64,000 bases of DNA from an uncultured Oscillospiraceae bacterium (lineage in GTDB: Bacteria > Bacillota > Clostridia > Oscillospirales > Oscillospiraceae): NCBI GenBank assembly GCA_947631395.1, contig CANRLF010000005.1:49847-113846 (forward strand), in the 5' to 3' direction. Below are positions 40,220 to 49,563 of the stretch, piece after piece (position 1 is the first letter of the stretch; the number at the start of each line of letters is the position of its first letter). The notes under the pieces were generated by a model, which saw nothing but the letters and a program-made list of their open reading frames with translations, was not told the DNA's origin and ran no database searches. The position numbers were made by a program, and so were the translations under genes.

Positions 40220-41452
40220 ATGACCGCAAGTCAGTTGCTTACAAAGCTTGAAAATGACCCCCGCCGTGGCCGGGAGGCCCACGTGGCGAGGAAATTTATA
40301 GAGACCTTCGGCGACGCCCGGGCCCCGGCGCTGTACTCCGGCCCCGGCAGGACCGAGATCGGCGGCAACCACACCGACCACCAGCACGGACACGTGCTAT
40401 GCGGCAGTGTGGACCTGGACATTCTGGCCTGCGCCGCGCCAAACGGTTCCGGCGTCGTGCGTATGATGAGCGAGGGCTACCCGGCCCTCACCGTGGACCT
40501 TTCGGACCTTACGCCCGTGGAAAACGAGAAAAACACCTCCGCGGCCCTTATACGCGGCGTGGCGGAGGGAGTACATAAGCTCGGCTATGAGCTTCGCGGC
40601 TTTGACGCCTACGCCGTGTCCGGCGTCATCTCCGGCTCGGGCCTCAGCTCCTCCGCGGCGTATGAGGTGCTGGTTGGGAACATCTTCAGCCACCTGTGCT
40701 GTGGGGACAGCCTCGACCCGGTGACGATCGCCAAGATCGGCCAGTACGCCGAGAACGTCCACTTCGGCAAGCCCTGCGGCCTTATGGACCAGATGGGCTC
40801 CGCCGTGGGCGGCGCCGTCGCCATTGATTTTGCCGACCCCTCCTCGCCGGTGGTGGAGGCCATCGGCTATGACTTCGCCGACTCCGGCCACGCCATGTGC
40901 ATAATCGACACGCGCTCAGAGCACGCGGACCTTACGGACGATTACGCGGACATAACCCGGGAGATGGGCGCCGTCGCCGGACATTTTGGGAAAAAGTGGC
41001 TCCGGGACGTGCCGGAGGCCGACTTTTACGCCGTCCTCCCGGAGCTCCGGGAAAAATGCGGCGACCGGGCGGTCCTCCGGGCCATGCACTTCTACGGCGA
41101 CGACAGACGGGCCGTGGAGGAGGCCGAGGCCCTGAAGCGCGGCGACTTCCAGGCGTTCCTCAGCCTCATCAACGAGTCCGGCCGGTCCTCCGAGGCGATG
41201 CTCCAGAACATCTGGTCCGTCCATAAGCCCCAGAGTCAGGCGGTGAACGTGGCCATCTCACTTGGCAGGAGGCTCCTTGGCGGCCGCGGCGCCATCCGCG
41301 TCCACGGCGGCGGCTTTGCCGGCACGGTCCAGGCCTTCGTCCCCGAGGACATGGTGGCCGATTTCAAAAACGGCATGGAGGGCGTCTTTGGACAGGGCGC
41401 CTGTCACATACTCCACATAAGACCCGTCGGCGGGTGCGTGGTCGACGTATGA
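40220..41452 (+). CDS. galK: Galactokinase
   Basis: A 410-residue GHMP kinase. The galactokinase signature GRTEIGGNHTDHQHG lies at about 44-58, the ATP-binding GSGLSSSAAYEVLVGN at about 138-153, and the C-terminal motif GAIRVHGGGFAGTVQAF near 360. It phosphorylates galactose at C1, the first Leloir step, using galactose freed by GH42 and GH53. Lys/Arg-rich GGGAGAAAAACA precedes the ATG. galE and galT follow in order. Confidence 0.95.
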   Translation: MTASQLLTKLENDPRRGREAHVARKFIETFGDARAPALYSGPGRTEIGGNHTDHQHGHVLCGSVDLDILACAAPNGSGVVRMMSEGYPALTVDLSDLTPVENEKNTSAALIRGVAEGVHKLGYELRGFDAYAVSGVISGSGLSSSAAYEVLVGNIFSHLCCGDSLDPVTIAKIGQYAENVHFGKPCGLMDQMGSAVGGAVAIDFADPSSPVVEAIGYDFADSGHAMCIIDTRSEHADLTDDYADITREMGAVAGHFGKKWLRDVPEADFYAVLPELREKCGDRAVLRAMHFYGDDRRAVEEAEALKRGDFQAFLSLINESGRSSEAMLQNIWSVHKPQSQAVNVAISLGRRLLGGRGAIRVHGGGFAGTVQAFVPEDMVADFKNGMEGVFGQGACHILHIRPVGGCVVDV

Positions 41453-41520
41453 CACGTCTCACCGCCGGCATATGCCCCGGCCACGCCGGAAGGGGCTAAA
41501 TAGGAAAGGAGATCTTGTTT

Positions 41521-42510
41521 ATGGCGATATTGGTTCTCGGCGGGGCCGGGTATATCGGCTCCCACACTGTATACGAGCTCATTGACGCCGGCCGCGACGT
41601 GGTTGTGGCGGACAATCTGCAAACGGGCTTTCGGGCCGCCGTCCATCCGAAGGCGAGGTTTTACGAGCTGGACATCCGGGATCGTAAGGCCCTCGACGTC
41701 CTTTTCCAGGCGGAGAAGATAGACGGCGTTATCCACTTCGCCGCCTCCTCCCAGGTGGGCGAGTCCATGGTCGACCCGCTGAAATACTACGACAACAACC
41801 TCCACGGCACCATGGTGCTTTTGCAGGCCATGGTGGCCCACGGCGTAAATAAGATAGTTTTCTCCTCCACCGCCGCCACCTACGGCGAGCCGGAGAGTAT
41901 CCCCATCCTTGAGACGGACCGCACCCAGCCCACCAACACCTATGGCGAGACGAAGCTTAGCATGGAGCACATGATGAGCTGGGTATCAAAGGCCCACGGG
42001 CTTCGGTACGTGGCGCTCCGGTACTTCAACGCCTGCGGCGCCCACCCCAGCGGCAAGATCGGCGAGGCCCACGACCCCGAGACCCACCTCATCCCCATAA
42101 TCCTTCAGGTCCCCAACGGCCAGCGCGATAAGCTCACCATCTTCGGCGACGACTATCCCACCCCGGACGGCACCTGCATCAGGGACTATATCCACGTCAC
42201 GGACCTGGCCCAGGCCCATATCCTGGCCCTGGACTACCTCCTGAACGGCGGGGAGAACAACGTGTTCAACCTTGGCAACGGCAAGGGCTTTTCCAACAAA
42301 GAGGTGGTGGACGTGGCCCGGGCCGTCACCGGCCATCCCATCCCCGCGGTGCTCGGACCCCGTAGGGCCGGGGACCCGGCACAGCTCGTGGCCTCCTCGG
42401 AAAAGGCCAAGTCCGTCCTGGGCTGGAAGCCCAAATACGACGACCTCAACACCATAATCTCCACCGCCTGGGCCTGGCACAAGAGCCACCCCCACGGGTA
42501 CAGTGAGTGA
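41521..42510 (+). CDS. galE: UDP-glucose 4-epimerase
   Basis: A 329-residue short-chain dehydrogenase-type epimerase: NAD-binding GGAGYIGSHTVYEL at the N-terminus, Ser/Thr in VFSSTAATYG, catalytic Tyr and Lys in NTYGETKLSMEHMM, and YFNACGAHP. It interconverts UDP-galactose and UDP-glucose. The ATG at 41521 follows GGAAAGGAGA by 8 nt; a TTG 6 nt earlier is less well spaced. Confidence 0.96.
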   Translation: MAILVLGGAGYIGSHTVYELIDAGRDVVVADNLQTGFRAAVHPKARFYELDIRDRKALDVLFQAEKIDGVIHFAASSQVGESMVDPLKYYDNNLHGTMVLLQAMVAHGVNKIVFSSTAATYGEPESIPILETDRTQPTNTYGETKLSMEHMMSWVSKAHGLRYVALRYFNACGAHPSGKIGEAHDPETHLIPIILQVPNGQRDKLTIFGDDYPTPDGTCIRDYIHVTDLAQAHILALDYLLNGGENNVFNLGNGKGFSNKEVVDVARAVTGHPIPAVLGPRRAGDPAQLVASSEKAKSVLGWKPKYDDLNTIISTAWAWHKSHPHGYSE

Positions 42511-42518
42511 GGTGCGGT

Positions 42519-44012
42519 ATGCGTGACGAGGCAATATCGAAGCTCGTAGCCTACGCCCTGAGGACCGGGCTCATTGAGGAATGTGAGAGGACCTGGGCCG
42601 TGAACGCCCTTTTGGAGGAGCTGAAGCTGGACTCCTGGACGGACCCCGGAAAAGAGTGGGACCAAATCGACCTGGCGGCCACCCTGGACGAGCTCACCCA
42701 CGACGCCTATGCACGCGGCGTCATAGCCGGGGACTCCACCGACTACCGGGACCTTCTGGACACCTGCCTTATGGGCAGGCTCACCCCCCGTCCCGCCCAG
42801 GTGATAGACAGGTTCCGTAGGCTCTATAACGAAAGCCCCCGGGCGGCCACGGACTGGTACTACAAATTCAGCCAGGACACCAACTACATACGCCGTGACC
42901 GGATAGCCAAGGACATGAAGTGGACCGTGGACACCCAGTACGGCACCCTGGACATAACCGTGAACCTCTCAAAGCCGGAGAAGGACCCCAAGGCCATCGC
43001 CGCGGCCAGGAACATGCCCGCGGCATTATACCCCCGGTGCCAGCTGTGCGCCGAGAACGAGGGCTACGCCGGCCGCTTAAACCACCCGGCCAGGCAAAAT
43101 CACCGCACCGTGCCCATCACCATAAACGGTTCCCCCTGGTTTTTGCAGTACAGCCCCTACGTATATTATAACGAACACTGCATCTGCTTTAACCGTGAGC
43201 ACGTGCCCATGAAGATAGACCGGGCCTGCTTTGAAAAGCTCCTTGATTTCGTGGGCCAGTTCCCCCACTATTTCGTGGGCTCCAACGCGGATCTTCCCAT
43301 CGTGGGCGGCTCAATACTTGCCCACGACCACTTCCAGGGCGGCCACTATGAGTTTGCCATGGAGCGGGCGGAGATAGAGACGCCCTACGTGTTCCGCGGC
43401 TTTGAGGACGTCGTCGCCGGCATCGTCCGCTGGCCCCTGTCCGTCGTCCGCCTGCGCTCGCCAAAGCCGGAGCGGCTTGTGGAGCTTGCGGACAGAATAC
43501 TTAAGACCTGGCGCGGCTATTCCGACGAGAGCTCCATGATCTACGCCGAGACGGACGGCGAGCCCCACAACACCGTAACGCCGATCGCCCGCCGCCGGGG
43601 GACGGATTATGAGCTTGACCTTGTGCTCCGCAACAATCTGACCACCCCGGAGCACCCCCTGGGGCTCTATCACCCCCACGCGGAGATACACCACATCAAA
43701 AAGGAGAACATCGGCCTTATCGAGGTCATGGGTCTTGCGGTGCTCCCGGCGAGGCTCAAGCCGGAGCTGGCCGCCGTGGCGGAGGCCCTTGTGAGCGGAG
43801 CGGACCTGAGGGCCGCTGAGCTCACCGCCAAACACGCCGACTGGGCCGAGGAGCTCAAGACCCGCTATAAATTCACCCCCGACAACGCCCTCGACATCGT
43901 AAAGGCCGAAGCCGGCCAGGTATTCGCCCGCGGTCTCGAACACGCCGGCGTCTACAAACGCACCCCAGAGGGCCGCGAGGCGTTCATAAGATTTCTTGAT
44001 ACCGTGAAATAA
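42519..44012 (+). CDS. galT: UDP-glucose--hexose-1-phosphate uridylyltransferase, Firmicutes type
   Basis: A 497-residue GalT of the long Firmicutes class (no HIT-motif resemblance to E. coli GalT at first sight). It includes the RHEP-like block HPARQNHRTVPITINGSPWF and the nucleotidyl-transfer region GGSILAHDHFQGGHYEFAME. It exchanges UMP between UDP-glucose and galactose-1-phosphate. The ATG follows GAGGTGCGGT and begins 8 bp after galE, completing galK-galE-galT. Confidence 0.94.
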   Translation: MRDEAISKLVAYALRTGLIEECERTWAVNALLEELKLDSWTDPGKEWDQIDLAATLDELTHDAYARGVIAGDSTDYRDLLDTCLMGRLTPRPAQVIDRFRRLYNESPRAATDWYYKFSQDTNYIRRDRIAKDMKWTVDTQYGTLDITVNLSKPEKDPKAIAAARNMPAALYPRCQLCAENEGYAGRLNHPARQNHRTVPITINGSPWFLQYSPYVYYNEHCICFNREHVPMKIDRACFEKLLDFVGQFPHYFVGSNADLPIVGGSILAHDHFQGGHYEFAMERAEIETPYVFRGFEDVVAGIVRWPLSVVRLRSPKPERLVELADRILKTWRGYSDESSMIYAETDGEPHNTVTPIARRRGTDYELDLVLRNNLTTPEHPLGLYHPHAEIHHIKKENIGLIEVMGLAVLPARLKPELAAVAEALVSGADLRAAELTAKHADWAEELKTRYKFTPDNALDIVKAEAGQVFARGLEHAGVYKRTPEGREAFIRFLDTVK

Positions 44013-44018
44013 CATCCA

Positions 44019-44042
44019 CCCCCGCGGCCAAGGCCGCGGGGG
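44019..44042 (+). terminator. Stem-loop after galT
   Basis: An 11-bp stem CCCCCGCGGCC/GGCCGCGGGGG with a minimal AA loop. The following ATCGCTTTGTG is only weakly T-rich. Confidence 0.6.
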
Positions 44043-44113
44043 ATCGCTTTGTGTCAGTTTCCCAGAGGCCGATCTATACGCCCGATAAAAGCCATAGCGG
44101 CGTAAGCGTACCG

Positions 44114-44143
44114 TTGCAATTTGCGCGCAATGTGTGTTATAAT
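44114..44143 (+). promoter_or_regulatory. Promoter upstream of polA
   Basis: TTGCAA, 18-bp spacer and TATAAT. The -10 forms the left arm of the first hairpin of the adjacent structured element. A second extended -10 (TGTTATAAT) occurs at 44248-44256 without a clear -35. Confidence 0.65.
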
Positions 44144-44253
44144 ATCCGCATGTGCGGATATTATATTTGATTTCATGCCGTTTTTCTCCCCGGCTTCGCC
44201 GGGAACCGAAAAACATGGCCAATATAACATCTCCGCTTCGCGGATATGTTATA
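44138..44253. repeat. Three-hairpin element upstream of polA
   Basis: H1: TATAATATCCGC/GCGGATATTATA with tip ATGT. H2: GTTTTTC/GAAAAAC (extended by GCC/GGC) enclosing CCCGGC-TTC-GCCGGG. H3: TATAACAT/ATGTTATA enclosing TCCG-CTTCG-CGGA. The order and the CATGTG tip of H1 resemble the repeats at 22.0 and 30.3 kb, but stem sequences are unrelated. It lies in the polA leader. Confidence 0.6.
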
Positions 44254-44307
44254 ATACCCATGTATGTGCAATAACTCTATGACAGACGCGAAAAAGGGGG
44301 ACGCTCC

Positions 44308-46980
44308 ATGAAGCTGGTGGTCATCGACGGCAACAGCATCGTCAACAGGGCCTATTACGGGCTGAGGATGCTGAACGCCTCTGACGGTACGCCGACCAAC
44401 GGGATATACGGGTTTATAAATATCCTCCGCAAGGTCATATCCGAGGAGGCCCCCGACGGGCTCTGCGTGACCTTCGACCTGCCGGCCCCCACCTTCCGGC
44501 ACGAGCGGTACGAGGGCTACAAGGCCACCCGCCACGGTATGCCCGACGAGCTGGCGGTCCAGATGCCCATTTTGAAGGAGACCCTGGACGCCATGAACAT
44601 CCGCCGGTACGAGCTGGCGGGGTGGGAGGCCGACGATCTCCTTGGGACCATCTCGAAAAAATGCTCCGAGGCCGGCTGGGAGTGCGTCATATGCACCGGC
44701 GACCGGGACAGCCTTCAGCTGGTGGACGAGCACGTCACCGTGAACCTGGTCACCACCCGGTTGGGCCAGACGAGCACAAAGGCCGTGACGCCGGAGGTTT
44801 TCCGGGAGGAGTACGGCTTCGACCCCATCCATATGATAGATTTAAAGGCCCTTATGGGCGACAGCTCCGACAACATCCCCGGCGTCCGGGGAGTTGGGGA
44901 AAAGACCGCCATGGGGCTTATCCGGCTCTACGGCGACGTGGAGACCATATTTGATAAGCTCCCCCACATCGAGCAGTCCCCCGGCGTTCCCGCCAAGGCC
45001 GGCCTCATAACCAAGCTCACGGAGGGCCGGGAGCAGGCGGAGATGTCAAAGGACCTTGCCACCATCCGCCGGACCGCGCCCATTGATTTCAGCCCTGAGG
45101 ACAACCTGATGGCCCCCGTGGACAACGATAAATTATATGAGATATTCAGCCGCCTTGAGTTCAGAAAGCTCATCGACGCATACGGCCTCACCGCGCCCGC
45201 GGCCGCCGACGGACAGGCGGAGCCCATGGAATTTACTGCCGAGTGCGTCAGCGTTGAGGTGACGGACGGTGAGACCCTGGCGGATTTTTTGAAGGACATC
45301 AAAAAATCCCCCGTGGCCGTCCGCTTTTCCGATAACATGGACCTTTGCTGTGTGAGCGTTGACCGTGAGGATGAGGACAAGTGCGTGGGCTACATCCTCT
45401 GGTCCGACTCTGCCCAGTGGCGACCGGCCCTTGAGGCGCTGTGCGATGGGGATATAAAAAAGCACGGCCACGACGTGAAGGACACCGTAAGGGCCCTTAT
45501 GGACATGGGCCTTTCCGGGGAGGGCTGGGTTTTCGACTCAGCCGTCGCCGCCTACCTTATTGACCCCACCGCCGGCAAGTACGAGCTTGCCAGGCTATGC
45601 GATAAATACTGCGGCTTTACGCCTATGGACGGCGCCGACGAGGACGGCCAGTTCTCCCTCCTTGACGACAACACGAAGCTCGTGGGGAGGTTACTTTCCG
45701 AGGCCGCGGCTGTGGAGTGCCTGAGGGAGAGACTGGAGCCAAAGCTCACGGAATACGGCCTTGAGTACCTATTCCGTGAGGTGGAGATGCCCCTCTGCCC
45801 GGTGCTGGCCAGAATGGAGCGGGCCGGCTTCCTGGTGGACAGCGCGGCCCTTGCGTCCTTCGGCGAGATGCTTGGCCGTCAGATCGACGCGATCTCCGAC
45901 GAGATTTACGAGCTCGCCGGGACAAAATTCAATATAAACTCCCCGAAACAGCTGGGAAGTGTGCTGTTTGAAAGGCTCGGCCTTCCCGTGGGCAAGAAAA
46001 ATAACCGCGGCTACTCCACCAACGCCGACGTGCTGGAAAAGCTCCGCCCCAAGCACCCTGTCGTTGGAAAGGTCCTGGAATACCGGGAGCTTTCAAAGCT
46101 CAAATCCACCTACGCCGACGGCCTTCAGAAGGTCATAGCCCCCGACGGGCGTATCCACACAAGCTTCCAGATGACCGCCACCGCCACGGGCCGCTTGAGC
46201 TCCACGGAGCCCAATTTGCAAAATATCCCCATCCGCCGGGAGCTTGGCGGGGAGATACGCAAGATGTTCGTGGCGCCCGAGGGCTACACCCTGGTGGACG
46301 CGGATTACAGCCAGATCGAGCTTCGCATCCTTGCCCACATCTCCGGGGACGAGCACATGAGGGCCGCCTTCCTGTCCGGCGAGGACATCCACCGCATGAC
46401 CGCCGCCCAGGTCCTGGGCATACCCCCCGAGGAGGTCACCCACACCCAAAGGGGACAGGCCAAGGCCGTGAACTTCGGCATAGTCTACGGCATCTCCGCC
46501 TTCTCCCTCTCCGAGGACATAGGCGTCTCGGTGGCCGAGGCCCGGGAGTATATAAACACCTACATGAGCTCCTATAAGGGCGTGGCGGACTACATGGAGG
46601 CCGTCATAGCGAACGCCAAGGACACCGGCGTGGCCACAACGCTCTACGGCAGAAGGCGCCCCATGCCGGAGCTCAAGAGCTCCAATTTCAATCTGCGCTC
46701 CTTCGGGGAGCGGGTGGCCCGGAACATGCCCATCCAGGGCACGGCGGCGGACATAATGAAGATAGCCATGGTCAACGTGGACCGGGCCCTCAGGGAAAGC
46801 GGCCTGGACGCGCGCCTGCTCCTTCAGGTCCACGACGAGCTCATCGTCGAGTGCCGGACGGAGGACGCCGACAAGATCAAGAAGCTCCTCATCGGCAAGA
46901 TGCAGTCCGCGGCCAGCCTCACCGTGCCCCTGACCGTGGAGGCCGGCAACGGTGGCAACTGGTACGCGGCCAAGGGATGA
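44308..46980 (+). CDS. polA: DNA polymerase I
   Basis: An 890-residue family A polymerase. Residues 1-290 are the 5'-3' exonuclease (KLVVIDGNSIVNRAYYG, DSSDNIPGVRGVGEKTA). Residues ~310-480 have the proofreading-exonuclease fold, but the DxE of motif I is lost (VAVRFSDNMD), so 3'-5' activity is probably absent, as in many Firmicutes. The polymerase domain shows motif A DADYSQIELRILAH, motif B RGQAKAVNFGIVYG and motif C LQVHDELIVE. Functions are Okazaki-fragment processing and repair synthesis. It is the first gene of polA-rimI-tsaD. Confidence 0.97.
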   Translation: MKLVVIDGNSIVNRAYYGLRMLNASDGTPTNGIYGFINILRKVISEEAPDGLCVTFDLPAPTFRHERYEGYKATRHGMPDELAVQMPILKETLDAMNIRRYELAGWEADDLLGTISKKCSEAGWECVICTGDRDSLQLVDEHVTVNLVTTRLGQTSTKAVTPEVFREEYGFDPIHMIDLKALMGDSSDNIPGVRGVGEKTAMGLIRLYGDVETIFDKLPHIEQSPGVPAKAGLITKLTEGREQAEMSKDLATIRRTAPIDFSPEDNLMAPVDNDKLYEIFSRLEFRKLIDAYGLTAPAAADGQAEPMEFTAECVSVEVTDGETLADFLKDIKKSPVAVRFSDNMDLCCVSVDREDEDKCVGYILWSDSAQWRPALEALCDGDIKKHGHDVKDTVRALMDMGLSGEGWVFDSAVAAYLIDPTAGKYELARLCDKYCGFTPMDGADEDGQFSLLDDNTKLVGRLLSEAAAVECLRERLEPKLTEYGLEYLFREVEMPLCPVLARMERAGFLVDSAALASFGEMLGRQIDAISDEIYELAGTKFNINSPKQLGSVLFERLGLPVGKKNNRGYSTNADVLEKLRPKHPVVGKVLEYRELSKLKSTYADGLQKVIAPDGRIHTSFQMTATATGRLSSTEPNLQNIPIRRELGGEIRKMFVAPEGYTLVDADYSQIELRILAHISGDEHMRAAFLSGEDIHRMTAAQVLGIPPEEVTHTQRGQAKAVNFGIVYGISAFSLSEDIGVSVAEAREYINTYMSSYKGVADYMEAVIANAKDTGVATTLYGRRRPMPELKSSNFNLRSFGERVARNMPIQGTAADIMKIAMVNVDRALRESGLDARLLLQVHDELIVECRTEDADKIKKLLIGKMQSAASLTVPLTVEAGNGGNWYAAKG

Positions 46981-47417
46981 GCATGGATATATACTACGGA
47001 CGCCGTCGGGATCTTGACGCCGTCATGGAGATAGAGCGGGCCTCCTTCACCGACGCCTGGTCGGAGGAGGGCGTCGCCGCCTCCCTTGAGGACCCGGACG
47101 GCGGACTGCTGGCGGCCTCGGAGGACGGTAGGCTCATGGGCTACGCCATATTCCACTGCTCCTTTGAGGACTGCGAGCTATACAGCGTGGCCGTGTCACC
47201 CGTCTGCCGCCGCCGGGGAGTCGGCCGGGAGCTCGTCAGTGCCGTCATCCACGAGGCCCGGTCCCGCGGGGCGTCAAGACTGCTGTTGGAGGTCCGGCGG
47301 AGCAATCTGCCCGCCCGGGCCATGTACGACTCCATGGGCTTCACCGCCATTGGGGAGAGAAAAAACTACTACGACGCCCCGAGAGAGGACGCCGTTATAA
47401 TGGAGCTTGAGCTATGA
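46977..47417 (+). CDS. rimI: Ribosomal-protein alanine N-acetyltransferase, RimI
   Basis: A 146-residue GNAT acetyltransferase with the acetyl-CoA loop VSPVCRRRGVGRELV and the RimI-type end RKNYYDAPREDAVIMELEL. RimI acetylates the N-terminus of ribosomal protein S18 and is usually encoded beside tsaD, as here. The ATG overlaps the polA stop (ATGA); a second in-frame ATG lies 6 nt on. Its stop in turn overlaps the tsaD start. Confidence 0.93.
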   Translation: MSMDIYYGRRRDLDAVMEIERASFTDAWSEEGVAASLEDPDGGLLAASEDGRLMGYAIFHCSFEDCELYSVAVSPVCRRRGVGRELVSAVIHEARSRGASRLLLEVRRSNLPARAMYDSMGFTAIGERKNYYDAPREDAVIMELEL

Positions 47418-48430
47418 ACATATTGGCCATAGAGTCCTCCTGCGACGAGACGGCGGCCGCCGTCGTCCGGGACGGACGTCAGGTGCTTTCAAACGAGGTG
47501 CTGTCCCAGGCGGACATGCACGCCATATACGGCGGCGTGGTGCCGGAGATAGCCTCCCGGAACCACATAAAGGTAATATCCCGCCTTGCCGAGGAGGCCG
47601 TGAAGAAGGCCGGACTTGCCAGATCTGACCTTGACGCCATCGCCGTCACGGCGGCCCCGGGCCTCATCGGGGCGCTACTGGTGGGGGTGAACTTCGCCAA
47701 GGGGGCGGCCCTGGCCCTCGGTATACCCCTTATACCCGTCCACCACGTCCGGGGCCACATCGCCGCCAACTTCATCGCCTTCCCGGAGCTGGAGCCGCCC
47801 TTCGTGTGCCTTGCCATCTCCGGCGGCAACACGGCCATCGTGGACGTCCGGGACTACACGGACATGAGCATATTGGGCTCCACCCACGACGACGCGGCGG
47901 GGGAGTGCTTCGACAAGGCCGCCCGGGTCCTGGGCTTGCCATACCCCGGCGGACTGCCACTTCAAAACCTGGCCGAGGGCGGGGACGACAGCGCCTTCCG
48001 ACTGCCCCACGCCAAAATAGACGGCCACCCCTTTGATATGTCCTTCTCCGGCCTCAAGACCGCCGTGGTGAACATCGTCCACACGGCCGAGCAGCGTGGG
48101 GAGGAGCTCGACAGGGCCGGCCTCGCCGCCAGCTTCCAACGGGCCGTCAGCGACGCCCTGGTGCCCAGGACCATGGACGCCGCCCGCGAGCTCGGCTATG
48201 ACACCGTTGTGGTGGCCGGGGGAGTCGCGGCGAACAAGCGCATACGCGCCGACTTCGAGGCCGCCTGTGAGCGGGATGGCCTGCGTCTTTTCGTGCCGCC
48301 GCTGAAGCTCTGCGGTGATAACGCCGCCATGATCGGCTGTCAGGGGTACTATGAGTACATGTCCGGCGCGCGGGCCGGACAGGAGCTCAACGCCTACGCC
48401 ACAATGGACATAGACAGGCTCACCTTTTGA
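47414..48430 (+). CDS. tsaD: tRNA N6-adenosine threonylcarbamoyltransferase, TsaD
   Basis: A 338-residue ASKHA-fold protein with NILAIESSCDETAAAVV at the start, the metal ligands in PVHHVRGHIAANF, GGNTAIVDV and VVAGGVAANKRIR. TsaD transfers threonylcarbamoyl to A37 of ANN-decoding tRNAs, working with TsaB and TsaE, which are not in this window. Start and rimI stop share ATGA. A weak GACG/CGTC stem with TTTTT follows the stop. Confidence 0.97.
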   Translation: MNILAIESSCDETAAAVVRDGRQVLSNEVLSQADMHAIYGGVVPEIASRNHIKVISRLAEEAVKKAGLARSDLDAIAVTAAPGLIGALLVGVNFAKGAALALGIPLIPVHHVRGHIAANFIAFPELEPPFVCLAISGGNTAIVDVRDYTDMSILGSTHDDAAGECFDKAARVLGLPYPGGLPLQNLAEGGDDSAFRLPHAKIDGHPFDMSFSGLKTAVVNIVHTAEQRGEELDRAGLAASFQRAVSDALVPRTMDAARELGYDTVVVAGGVAANKRIRADFEAACERDGLRLFVPPLKLCGDNAAMIGCQGYYEYMSGARAGQELNAYATMDIDRLTF

Positions 48431-48525
48431 CGTCGATTTTGTAAACCTCAGGCGTCATTTTTGAAGGGACCACTCCGATGCCACGGCTTCCGGCGGCGTT
48501 ATGTAAAGCAATGTCCCGTTACGGA

Positions 48526-48635
48526 TTTTCCACAGGGTGCAACTCCGGGATTTGGCAGATGCAGGAAAAAATCGCGATTTTCCTTGGGGGACAGGGACTT
48601 TTCGGTGTGGAAAACCCTGTGGAGAATGTGAATAA
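48526..48635. other. Nested inverted repeats with DnaA-box-like sequences upstream of radC
   Basis: This lies in the 427-bp gap between tsaD and radC, which holds no convincing gene. TTTTCCACA (48526-48534), TGTGGAAAA (48606-48614), TGTGGAGAA (48618-48626) and TGTGAATAA (48627-48635) each differ by one base from the DnaA box TTATCCACA or its complement. The first and third are also arms of an inverted repeat (TTTTCCACAGGGT / ACCCTGTGGAGAA), enclosing the palindrome AAAATCGCGATTTT. Whether this binds DnaA or is an RNA structure cannot be decided here. Confidence 0.4.
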
Positions 48636-48857
48636 CTAAATGTAAAACCCAATACGGACCGGGTTTACGTCAACTCCGATGAGGGAAGCCCCATGTCGAA
48701 TTTATGGCATTTCATGCGAGAAAAGGCGGATTTGGGGCACTTTTGGCAGTTTCGCGCGATGAACCGGCACAGCGCGGGACGAAAAAACTCGGAGCCGGTC
48801 ATGCAGGATTTGAACCATGATTACAATTCGTAATCAACAGGGAAGGAGGCCCGGCGG

Positions 48858-49559
48858 ATGGACGGTCACAGGCGCAGGATGAAGGAGCGGTTTTTAAACG
48901 GCGGCCTTGACGGCTTTGCCGACCACGAGGTGCTGGAGCTCCTGCTCTTTTACGCCATCCCCCAGCGGGACGTAAATCCCCTGGCCCACAGGCTCCTGGA
49001 CAGGTTCGGCTCCCTTGCCGGGGTGCTGGACGCCTCCCCGGAGGAGCTGGCCGGGGTGGAGGGCTCCGGCCCCGGCACCGCGGCGCTCCTCAGCCTCATC
49101 CCGGCGCTGAGCCGCCGGTACGCCATCTCCGGCGGCAGCTTCGACGGCGCCGTCACGAGCTCCGCCGATGCCGGAAGGGCCCTGTTGCCTTATTTTATCG
49201 GCGAGACCCGCGAGGTCATGTACGCCGCCTGTCTTGACGGCAAGCGCCGGCTCATCGGCTGTAAGCTCCTTGACCGGGGCGGGAACACCGGCACAGGGGT
49301 CAACGTCAGGCGCGTGGTGGAGTGCGCCATCGGCATGAGGGCCGCGGCGGTGATCGTCGCCCACAACCACCCCAGCGGCGTGGCCGTGCCCTCCCGGGAG
49401 GACCGCGAGGCCACCCTGGAGCTCAAAAAGGCCCTTGCCCTGGTGGACGTGGAGCTTGTGGACCACCTTGTCATAGCCGACGGGGACTTCGTGTCCATGG
49501 CCGACGCCGGGATGCTGGAAAACGATCAAGTGCCGGAGAGCCGCCGGCGTCAGGAGTGA
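48858..49559 (+). CDS. radC: RadC/JAB-domain protein
   Basis: A 233-residue protein. Residues ~1-100 are a helix-hairpin-helix region ([20 protein letters not shown]), and the rest is an MPN/JAB metallo-domain with the zinc motif [19 protein letters not shown]. Despite its name, a role in DNA repair is disputed and the biochemical activity is unknown. GGGAAGGAGGCCC precedes the ATG. uvrB follows by 4 bp, and mreB comes a few genes on, recalling the radC-mreB neighbourhood in Bacillus. Confidence 0.92.
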   Translation: MDGHRRRMKERFLNGGLDGFADHEVLELLLFYAIPQRDVNPLAHRLLDRFGSLAGVLDASPEELAGVEGSGPGTAALLSLIPALSRRYAISGGSFDGAVTSSADAGRALLPYFIGETREVMYAACLDGKRRLIGCKLLDRGGNTGTGVNVRRVVECAIGMRAAAVIVAHNHPSGVAVPSREDREATLELKKALALVDVELVDHLVIADGDFVSMADAGMLENDQVPESRRRQE

Positions 49560-49563
49560 GAGG

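Noticed and set aside
39002..40393. Minus-strand 463-codon open frame opposite the MsmK-type ATPase
   Set aside because: It is antisense to a gene with all ABC-ATPase motifs and crosses into galK; its composition is that of a shadow frame.
48760..48840. tRNA-like sequence on the minus strand (GGTTCAAATCC plus a GATTA/TAATC stem)
   Set aside because: The T-loop-like motif is present, but the T-stem does not pair, position 33 is not U, and no 5' acceptor arm matches the 3' GGCTCC. I cannot build a cloverleaf; it is at most a fragment.
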